Origin: Chitinophagales bacterium
GTDB taxonomy: Bacteria > Bacteroidota > Bacteroidia > Chitinophagales > Saprospiraceae
Assembly: GCA_017303475.1 (NCBI GenBank)
Contig: JAFLBO010000033.1
Location: 1-64,000 of the forward strand
DNA length: 64,000 bases
Reading direction: 5' to 3'
Positions within the stretch are counted from its first letter, which is position 1; every line of letters starts with the position of its first letter. The notes under the pieces are model-generated. The model was not told the origin of the DNA, did no database searches, and worked only from the letters and a program-made list of their open reading frames with translations. This document shows positions 57,157 to 64,000 of the stretch, piece by piece. The translations under genes and the position numbers were made by a program.

Positions 57157-58632
57157 ATGGGCAACAGTCAAGTAGTTGAATTAATCCAAACGCTTTCAAA
57201 AGAAGAAAGACAATTGGTTCAGGAGTTTGCAGATCAACATTTTTTTAATTCCGGAAAGCATAAGCATATTGTAAAACCGTTACTTAGAATTCTGCTTTCA
57301 GAAAAAGAAAGTAAGAAGAAAGATGCTTTCTCCAAGGAGTATCTATACCGGCAACTTTTCGGAGAAGCGTACAAAGCAGATCAACGGTTAGAAAAGTCTA
57401 TGTCTGAGGTACATAAAATTGTACGCACCACCCTGCTTTGTATACATTATTTCCGAGACTCAAATGACTTTTTTCATCAATACGATTTTTTAGATGTCAT
57501 TAAACCGCGAAATTTAGAACAAAGATTTGTGCAAACTATAAATAGGCTAAAAAAACACCAGGAATCGGCATTAATTAGGAACGAATCCTATTTTTTAAAG
57601 CAACATTTGCTTGATTATACGATATTTGAAAACGAATGCCTACATAATCATGTAAAAGGCGACCTTAACATACCTAATTCGGTATTTTCTCTCGAATGCT
57701 ATTTTTATTTGAACTACCTGAATTTAACAAATCACTACCTGCTGCAACAAAAAGTCACGAAATTAACGCCTCCAGACGACTTATCCAATTCCATAGATAC
57801 ATTTTCCATTCCAAAGTTACATTATGAATACTCCCCAGACATCAGGATCAATTATGAAATTTTCCTCATGTTGAGAAAAACCTATCCCGAAATTATTGAT
57901 ATAGATTTTCTTTCCAATCTGCTCAAAAGGGAGGAGCCTAATTTAGATACGGATAGTCTACGAAAATACAATACCTATCTGCGAAATATGTGTGTGCTTT
58001 ACGCACAACTTAACTCGAATGACGAACAAATTCGAGAAATACTGTTCAACCTCTACAAAGACAACCTGGAGCGCGGGTATTTACATTTTGAAGGAAAACT
58101 CACTCCTTCAACCTATCTTGCGGTATCTACAGCAGCCATCAGGGTTAAACAATTTGAATGGGCAAAAAATTTTATTGAAACATGCAAACATCAAATTGTT
58201 GGAGAAAACGAAGATCATGATATTTATAAATTTAATGTAGCTCTATATTTGTTTGGAGTAGGCCAGTACCAAAAATGCCTGGAAACCCTGCCGTTAAGTT
58301 CGCCCATTCTGGACTATATGTTACAGGCCAAACGACTGGAATTAAAAGCTTATTATGAACTGGGCTCTGATTTACTACCCTATAAACTAGATGCGTACAA
58401 GATGTTTCTCAGCAGAACATCCCCCAAAATCCTTTCCGACCAAAAGCGTCAAATCCACACCGATTTCCTCAACCTCCTCGTCCAACTCACTACCTCCATA
58501 CCCGGCGACACCAAACGCGCCGAAACCCTGATCAAGCGAATCCAAGAGAAAAAACAAGCCGCAGAATGGCGCTGGCTCATGGAGAAAGCAGAAGAACTCA
58601 AAAACCCGCGACTAAAAAACAAACTGGACTAG
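57157..58632 (+). CDS. Unassigned 491-aa helical (TPR-like) protein
   Basis: I do not recognise a named family. The protein is cytoplasmic and almost wholly helical, with repeated hydrophobic pairs spaced like tetratricopeptide units in the second half (NMCVLYAQLNSNDEQIREIL, AAIRVKQFEWAKNFIET, VALYLFGVGQYQKCLETL). The N-terminus (VVELIQTLSKEERQLVQEF) has a short conserved-looking helix. It is 62 bases upstream of jetA on the same strand, so it may be co-transcribed. It is not a known Wadjet component, and proximity is the only link. The first two thirds are AT-rich and the last ~200 bases match the composition of the jet genes. Confidence 0.6.
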   Translation: MGNSQVVELIQTLSKEERQLVQEFADQHFFNSGKHKHIVKPLLRILLSEKESKKKDAFSKEYLYRQLFGEAYKADQRLEKSMSEVHKIVRTTLLCIHYFRDSNDFFHQYDFLDVIKPRNLEQRFVQTINRLKKHQESALIRNESYFLKQHLLDYTIFENECLHNHVKGDLNIPNSVFSLECYFYLNYLNLTNHYLLQQKVTKLTPPDDLSNSIDTFSIPKLHYEYSPDIRINYEIFLMLRKTYPEIIDIDFLSNLLKREEPNLDTDSLRKYNTYLRNMCVLYAQLNSNDEQIREILFNLYKDNLERGYLHFEGKLTPSTYLAVSTAAIRVKQFEWAKNFIETCKHQIVGENEDHDIYKFNVALYLFGVGQYQKCLETLPLSSPILDYMLQAKRLELKAYYELGSDLLPYKLDAYKMFLSRTSPKILSDQKRQIHTDFLNLLVQLTTSIPGDTKRAETLIKRIQEKKQAAEWRWLMEKAEELKNPRLKNKLD

Positions 58633-58694
58633 TCCAATTAACATGCTCCAAACCCATCCCAATTTGAATATCTTTGCCTATATTCCCAGTCAAG

Positions 58695-60188
58695 ATGTCC
58701 ATTCCATCGGAACAAATAAATCGTTTATTTAAACAAGCCAGTACCCTCCAGCTGTTGCGGGAGCATAACGCACCGCTCATCCTCTCCTTTTTGCGCTCCG
58801 CTTTTACAGAAGGACGCAACAGTATCAGGCGGGATGACTTGATACCCATATTGACTGATTTTCTGCAACAATTTGATGAAAAAGAGGTGTTCGACGAATC
58901 CGATACCCCAACAACTGACCTGTTTAACCGCTATAGCAATAAGGCCAAAGCTTTGCTGCGCGACTGGGAGGGGGTAAAAAAACGCTATTTGCGCGGCGAT
59001 AACAACGCTGAAGGCCAATACGAATACAGCGTAACAGAACATGTGGTGCGGGCCTGGCAATGGCTGGATGGACTGGAAGCACGAGAGTTTACCGGCACGC
59101 AATCGCGGTTCGACGATATTTTTGAAAAACTCAAACGTATCCTCGAAAACAGTCGCGAAAAAACAGACAACGAACGAATTGCTGATCTGCGCCAAAAACA
59201 GCTGGACATTGAAGCCGAAATAGCTGCCATTCAGGCAGGTAAAAGTCAGTACCGCCCCTTCGACAACACCCGCCTTCGCGAAGAATACGACGGACTGCTG
59301 GAACAGGTGCGCGCACTGGCTACCGATTTCAAAGCCGTAGAAAGCAATTTTGAACGCATCCGAACCCAATTGCTACGCCAATACGCCGCACAGGAAGGCA
59401 GCAAGGGCGCTATGCTGGGCGCAGCACTCGATGCCCGCGACGAATTAGACCGCACCAGACAAGGACAGAGTTTTAACCACTTTTTTGAAGAACTCCGCGA
59501 CGCGCAACGCTCCCGGCAGTTTGAAGAAGGGGTGAAGTCGCTCCTCGATATTATGAACGAACGGCAGGTTTCGTTCAGCAACGAAAATTTGTTGTTGCGC
59601 TTGTACCGACACCTGCTGCAGGAGGCGCAACCCGTGCTGGAAGCCAACCGCCGTATTGCAGACCGCATCACGCGCATTGTGGCTGAAAATGCATCGCACA
59701 ACCGCCAGCTGCTGCGCCAACGCCTGGCTGAGGTCAAACAATTACTATTGCAACCCGCTTTTAATGAGGCTTTTACCAACACGGACCTGCCCTTTTGGGA
59801 AATAGACAGCCCGGAAGCCAATATCCATCTGCCGCTGGAAAAAACGCTTAAAACGCAGACTAACGAACAAAAACTTAGCTTTCAACTCCCGCAAAAAAGC
59901 GATGAGGCCAAGCCGGATATTCCATTTTCTGATGATCTGTCCATTACCCTGCGTCTGAAAAATCAAATTACCGAAGCCCTCGAAACCGATGAGCAAATTA
60001 CCTTGTCTACGCTTTCAAAGCAGTTCCCCATGGAGGAGGGGCTGTCTGAGTTGCTGGCCTATCTGAATATTGCTGCCAACAGGGGCAATCGGCATTTTTT
60101 TGACGCTGAAGAAGAAGATTTAATTGTTTTAAATGCTGAAAAGGAACGGTTTGTAGACGGCCCGCGGGTATTTTTTCTGAAAGATTAA
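58695..60188 (+). CDS. jetA: Wadjet component JetA (DUF3375)
   Basis: The 497-aa protein (ATG at 58695) resembles DUF3375/JetA, the kleisin-like subunit of the Wadjet SMC complex. It starts with a winged-helix-type region (ASTLQLLREHNAPLILSFL), contains REFTGTQSRFDDIFEKLKRI, a long coiled-coil stretch rich in Glu/Gln/Arg (about 160-350), and a C-terminal domain ending DGPRVFFLKD. Wadjet recognises small circular DNA by loop extrusion, and JetA bridges the ATPase heads with JetB. It is followed two bases later by jetB. Confidence 0.85.
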   Translation: MSIPSEQINRLFKQASTLQLLREHNAPLILSFLRSAFTEGRNSIRRDDLIPILTDFLQQFDEKEVFDESDTPTTDLFNRYSNKAKALLRDWEGVKKRYLRGDNNAEGQYEYSVTEHVVRAWQWLDGLEAREFTGTQSRFDDIFEKLKRILENSREKTDNERIADLRQKQLDIEAEIAAIQAGKSQYRPFDNTRLREEYDGLLEQVRALATDFKAVESNFERIRTQLLRQYAAQEGSKGAMLGAALDARDELDRTRQGQSFNHFFEELRDAQRSRQFEEGVKSLLDIMNERQVSFSNENLLLRLYRHLLQEAQPVLEANRRIADRITRIVAENASHNRQLLRQRLAEVKQLLLQPAFNEAFTNTDLPFWEIDSPEANIHLPLEKTLKTQTNEQKLSFQLPQKSDEAKPDIPFSDDLSITLRLKNQITEALETDEQITLSTLSKQFPMEEGLSELLAYLNIAANRGNRHFFDAEEEDLIVLNAEKERFVDGPRVFFLKD

Positions 60189-60190
60189 AA

Positions 60191-60811
60191 ATGGAAGAAC
60201 TGAACCATATCCCCCCTGAAAATGCTTCATCTGAGCAACCCACGAGCTTCGCGCCATTAGCCATTCGTTTGCTGAAAGGAGTGGTCTATGAAGAAGAGGC
60301 CCGCTACTGGAACGACTTGTTGAAAGCGCACGAACTGCCCCTGCGTCGGTATTTTGCCCAGATTGGGTTGGATCTTATTGTGAACCGGCAGGAAGGATTT
60401 GCGTACCTGCGCCAGGTCCAACAGGAAGAAACAGAGGCCAATCCCTTGCCCCGCCTCATGACGCGCCGCTCGCTTACGATAGACCAGACGATACTTTGCG
60501 TTTTGCTGCGCGAACACCTCGAAGATTATACCGTAAATGAAAGCGCCAGTCGGGAACCCATTTTGACCTTGCGAGACCTGCGCGATATGGTGGAACTGTT
60601 TTTCCGGGAACGCAACACGCAACAGCGTTTTTTGAAAGATGTAAAAAAAACGGTTGAGGACGTAAAAAAACAGGGTTTTCTGGAAGAATTGAACAGCGGC
60701 TCTACCAGCCAGAACGACGACGAAATCAGGTATCGGGTAAAACGTATCCTTAAAGCTTTTATCGGCCCAGACGAATTGCAGCAACTTGCCCAACAAATCG
60801 CCAACTTATGA
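60191..60811 (+). CDS. jetB: Wadjet component JetB (DUF4194)
   Basis: The 206-aa protein matches the DUF4194/JetB kite-like subunit. A winged-helix N-terminal part (FAPLAIRLLKGVVYEEEARY, YFAQIGLDLIVNRQEGFAYL) is followed by a second helical domain (LTIDQTILCVLLREHLEDY, LRDLRDMVELFF). In MukE-like fashion it pairs with JetA on the SMC motor. Its TGA overlaps the ATG of jetC (ATGA). Confidence 0.9.
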   Translation: MEELNHIPPENASSEQPTSFAPLAIRLLKGVVYEEEARYWNDLLKAHELPLRRYFAQIGLDLIVNRQEGFAYLRQVQQEETEANPLPRLMTRRSLTIDQTILCVLLREHLEDYTVNESASREPILTLRDLRDMVELFFRERNTQQRFLKDVKKTVEDVKKQGFLEELNSGSTSQNDDEIRYRVKRILKAFIGPDELQQLAQQIANL

Positions 60812-63800
60812 ATCGATCCGAACTGACGATTTTTTCAACAGACGCTCAATTTGCCGGATTTCGTTTAACCCGTTTTGAGGCGTACAATTGGGGCACTTTC
60901 CATGAAAAGGTCTGTGTTTTACCTGTGGTAAATGAAAATGCATTGCTCACCGGCGCCAATGGTGCGGGCAAAACCACGCTCGTGGATGCCATCATTGCGC
61001 TGCTCAATCCCACACCTGAACGCTATTTTAACCAATCGGCCGGTTTTGAAGACCGCAAACGCACTCGGAAGGTGGAAGATTACGTGCGCGGCGTGTACGG
61101 TTACTCCGAAAAAAATCGCGAACAATTACGGGACTTACCTGACGAAAAGCCCACCTATACCGTGCTATTAGGCGTGTTTTACAACAACGACCTGCAACAA
61201 TACTACACACTGGCTCATCTGTACTGGTTTAGAAACGGTGAACTGCAAAAGCGCTTTTATACGGCTCCGATAGAACTCAATATTGAGGCGCACTTTCGCT
61301 TCGGCGGCGAAATTCGCGTTTTCAATAATGAGCTTAGCAAAAAGCTTCAGGCCAAATCTTACGATAGTTTCCATGAGTTTGCCGCCGATTTTCAGCCCAA
61401 ACTGGGCATGCGTATACCCGCTAAAGCCAATAACGCAGCGGGGCGTACCAAAGCGCTGCACTTATTAGCCAAAACGGCGGGGATCAAAGTGCTCGGCGAC
61501 CTCAACGCTTTTATTCGCGACCATATGCTCGATGAGTACAATATGGACGATGCCTTCGATCAGCTGAAAAAGGAATATGCCGACATTGCCGAAACGCAAC
61601 AAACCCTGGAAAAAGTAACCCGCCAGCAGCAAATGCTGATGCCTTTGTTGCATAAAAACACTGAACGACTCCGATACCAAAGCGAAATGCTGGAATTGGA
61701 AACCTTACAAAAAGCTGTTGGTCCGTGGTTTGCCCGCCAGCATGTTGGTTTGCTGGAAACCGGCATCGCGGAAACCCGGCAGCGCATAGAGCAAAATAAG
61801 CAGGATTTAGCACAAACAGAAAGTGAATTGACAGCGCTTCGGGATCAGGAAATTAATATCAATATCAGTATTAATAACGATATAGAAGGGCAACGCCTGC
61901 AACAACTTGAGGAAGAGCTGAAACGCAGCCAGGTTGAGTTTGAGCGGCGCAGAAAAGAAGCCGGTCGCTACGCCGAAATTGCCCGTAGCCTGGATTTGAC
62001 TGAGGAACCCGATTTTACAACCTTTTTCCATCAACAGCAACAGTTGAAGGAAATTGCCGGTCAGCTACAGGACCAAATACAGGCAAAAACCAAACATCGC
62101 GACGACATCGTCAGTAAAAAAAGTCGGCAGGAGCAGGCCGCAGAAGAACTCAAACAAGAACTCGCTTCTCTGCGCAAACGTCGCAACAACCTTCCCGACG
62201 ACCTCATTCGATGCCGTGCCCGCCTGGCAGAAGGTACTGGCATAGCTGAAAACGAACTGCCTTTTGTAGGCGAACTCGTGCAGGTGCGCGAACAGGAACA
62301 GACGGTTTGGCGGCATGCATTAGAAAAGCTGCTGACGCCCTTTTCCCTCTATTTGTTAGTGCCGCCCCGTTACCTGTCTAAGGTGGTTCGTTGGGTGCGG
62401 AACAATCAAACGGGCGTCTTGCTGCGGTTTGTGGAAGCTGAGGAAAACGCTGGCGAAGCGCTTCAAGGCGACCACAGTTCAGCCATTGCAGCCAACAAAC
62501 TGGACGTACATCCCAAAACAACCTTTGCCCACTGGCTGCGCAACGAACTCAACAAACGTTATCCGCACCATTGTACAGAAGACCAGTCGGAATACGAGCG
62601 TGCGCATAAGGCACTAACGCCGGAAGGCTTGTATAAAAGTGATAAATTGCACCAAAAGGACGACCGTCAGCGCAACCAACGGTACGTTTTGGGCTGGGAC
62701 AATGCAGATCAAATCCGCCTTCTCGATGAAGAGCTTCGTCAACTGCAAATCGAGATTCAACAATTGCAGGAACGCACACAACCCGTTGAAAATGAAATCA
62801 GTAAGCTGAATGTAAAGTTGGCCAATACACAGCGTTTGGCCGATTTTACCTATTTTAAAACCATTGATTTGGCCAATGTTCAACTTCAGATTGAAGAGCT
62901 TACGAAGGATATTGAAAAATTGAGCGAGGCGTCCTCGCAGATGAAAGTGCTGCAACAACAGCTGAAACAAGTGAAAGGCCAGATCAAAACTGCTGAAGAG
63001 CATAAAAGCAAAATGCAGCGAAAGGAAGGAGAACTGGAGAGTGAACTCAACAGGTTGACCAATACCTTGCTTATTAAAAAAACAGATGCCGCTGAATACG
63101 AGGAGCATCCAATTCAGGCTTCTCAGTTGGAGGCCTTTCTGAATGGCATTCCAGATTTGGACCTTCAAACGATAGAAAAAACGGAGCAGATTAATAAAAG
63201 TCAGTTAGAAGAAAAAATCAAAACGGCATACAAAAGCGCATCTGAGTTTCGAATGGACGCGGAACGCCTGATGAAGGATTTTAAGCAGCCCACCAAGGCG
63301 CTGCTCGACCAGTTCCCGTCCTGGCCCAACGATACCGACGAATTGGGCCATCCAACCATTGAAAATATCGGCGATTACCTCAGCTTGCTTGAGCGTATCC
63401 AGTCCAACCAATTACCCGAACTCCTTGAGCGCTACCAGGCCCGTGCCAGCAAAGATATCGGCAATGCCATGCAGGCTTTTCAGCGCCGTCTGGAGGACCA
63501 ACTCAACGACCATCGGGACAATATTCGCAACATTAACCAGTCGTTGCGCGCACTTTCCTACTCGCAAGACACCTATTTGCAGGTAGTGACCGAGGAAAAC
63601 CAGCGCAGGGGCCGGATAGGTGAATTTTATCAATTGCTCCAATCCTGGGACTACGACCGTGCTGCTTATTTAGCCGCGTCCGATGCTGAAAAATTAGGGA
63701 TCTTTAAAGAAACCGTCCGGAAAATTGGAGATATCATCCGACGTTTGGAGGACAATGATCTTTGGCGCAAAGAAGTTACCGATGTGCGCAACTGGCTCAG

Positions 63801-64000
63801 TTTCAAAACCCAGCAGTATTACAGCGCCACAGGTGAGGTAGTACGGGGCACTTTGCTGGACAGCACAGGCGGCAAATCGGGTGGAGAGCAAGCCAAAATT
63901 ACTTACACTATACTTGCGGCAGCCCTTACTTACCAGTTCAACATCAGTGCCGACGAGCGCAATGCCCGCTCCTTCCGCTTTATCGTGGTGGATGAAGCAT
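60808..64000 (+). CDS. jetC: Wadjet SMC-like ATPase JetC, cut by the window edge
   Basis: The frame is open from the ATG at 60808 to the last base (1064 codons seen, no stop). The head has Walker A GANGAGKTT at 49-57. Then come long coiled-coil arms (about 250-450 and 640-900), a hinge-like region around 480-620, and, near the right edge, the ABC signature STGGKSGGEQ (1019-1028) and Walker B RFIVVDEA. This is the MukB-like motor that extrudes DNA loops and finds small plasmids. The nuclease JetD, which cleaves the captured plasmid, should follow just beyond 64000. Confidence 0.9.
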   Translation, partial: MNRSELTIFSTDAQFAGFRLTRFEAYNWGTFHEKVCVLPVVNENALLTGANGAGKTTLVDAIIALLNPTPERYFNQSAGFEDRKRTRKVEDYVRGVYGYSEKNREQLRDLPDEKPTYTVLLGVFYNNDLQQYYTLAHLYWFRNGELQKRFYTAPIELNIEAHFRFGGEIRVFNNELSKKLQAKSYDSFHEFAADFQPKLGMRIPAKANNAAGRTKALHLLAKTAGIKVLGDLNAFIRDHMLDEYNMDDAFDQLKKEYADIAETQQTLEKVTRQQQMLMPLLHKNTERLRYQSEMLELETLQKAVGPWFARQHVGLLETGIAETRQRIEQNKQDLAQTESELTALRDQEININISINNDIEGQRLQQLEEELKRSQVEFERRRKEAGRYAEIARSLDLTEEPDFTTFFHQQQQLKEIAGQLQDQIQAKTKHRDDIVSKKSRQEQAAEELKQELASLRKRRNNLPDDLIRCRARLAEGTGIAENELPFVGELVQVREQEQTVWRHALEKLLTPFSLYLLVPPRYLSKVVRWVRNNQTGVLLRFVEAEENAGEALQGDHSSAIAANKLDVHPKTTFAHWLRNELNKRYPHHCTEDQSEYERAHKALTPEGLYKSDKLHQKDDRQRNQRYVLGWDNADQIRLLDEELRQLQIEIQQLQERTQPVENEISKLNVKLANTQRLADFTYFKTIDLANVQLQIEELTKDIEKLSEASSQMKVLQQQLKQVKGQIKTAEEHKSKMQRKEGELESELNRLTNTLLIKKTDAAEYEEHPIQASQLEAFLNGIPDLDLQTIEKTEQINKSQLEEKIKTAYKSASEFRMDAERLMKDFKQPTKALLDQFPSWPNDTDELGHPTIENIGDYLSLLERIQSNQLPELLERYQARASKDIGNAMQAFQRRLEDQLNDHRDNIRNINQSLRALSYSQDTYLQVVTEENQRRGRIGEFYQLLQSWDYDRAAYLAASDAEKLGIFKETVRKIGDIIRRLEDNDLWRKEVTDVRNWLSFKTQQYYSATGEVVRGTLLDSTGGKSGGEQAKITYTILAAALTYQFNISADERNARSFRFIVVDEA

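Overview
The window looks like a chromosomal segment from a member of the Bacteroidota, most likely a Saprospiraceae/Lewinellaceae-type organism. The evidence is: several secreted proteins ending in type A C-terminal sorting domains of the type IX secretion system (T9SS); a CarboxypepD_reg/TonB-dependent receptor; WG-repeat proteins; MopE-like and LamG-like repeats in a giant metalloprotease; and -7 promoter boxes of the Bacteroidota form TAnnTTTG. No rRNA, tRNA or CRISPR array was seen. The genus is an inference.

Layout. 1-25 kb is a secretion and envelope region, heavily interspersed with non-coding repeats. It holds a 1846-aa metzincin with a T9SS tail (522-6062), a LytTR regulator followed by two membrane proteases and a CarboxypepD_reg protein (6360-9624), and a VWA protein (11481-14111). 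There is also a CPBP protease/GyrI-like pair, a WG-repeat protein (19100-22006), an AT-rich gene flanked by inverted repeats (22380-23312), a PIN toxin/antitoxin pair (23434-24080) and a Crp/Fnr regulator. Several short broken genes lie here (10679, 14259, 14509, 18570, 18895). A ~240-bp repeat occurs in opposite orientations at 9-250 and 24973-25220. Two copies of a ~390-bp MITE-like element with long terminal inverted repeats lie at 11079-11471 and 18161-18516.

25-44 kb: a TonB-dependent receptor, then a run that looks like a defence island. It comprises a UvrD/AddA-type helicase whose C-terminal nuclease domain appears degenerate (28256-31450) and a strongly AT-rich, unassigned 1116-aa protein with an N-terminal cold-shock-like domain and five degenerate internal repeats (31688-35038). 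These are followed by a split HipA-like pair in kinase-then-N-domain order (35132-36579) and a complete type I restriction-modification operon hsdR-hsdS-ATPase-hsdM (36765-43853). The embedded AAA ATPase of that operon is interrupted by one in-frame TGA.

44-57 kb returns to secreted proteins: a WG-repeat/TonB C-terminal fusion, an FN3 protein, a right-handed beta-helix protein with T9SS tail, a YhcG-type PD-(D/E)xK nuclease, two tandem 514-aa T9SS paralogues and another FN3/T9SS protein. 57-64 kb holds an unassigned 491-aa helical protein followed by a Wadjet (type I-like) plasmid-defence operon, jetA-jetB-jetC. jetC runs off the right edge, so jetD is expected outside the window.

The best candidate for something undescribed is the 1116-aa repeat protein beside the helicase and the split HipA genes. 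The in-frame TGA in the restriction-linked ATPase and the palindromic MITE-like family are the next most interesting. All domain names come from reading the sequence; no database search was possible.
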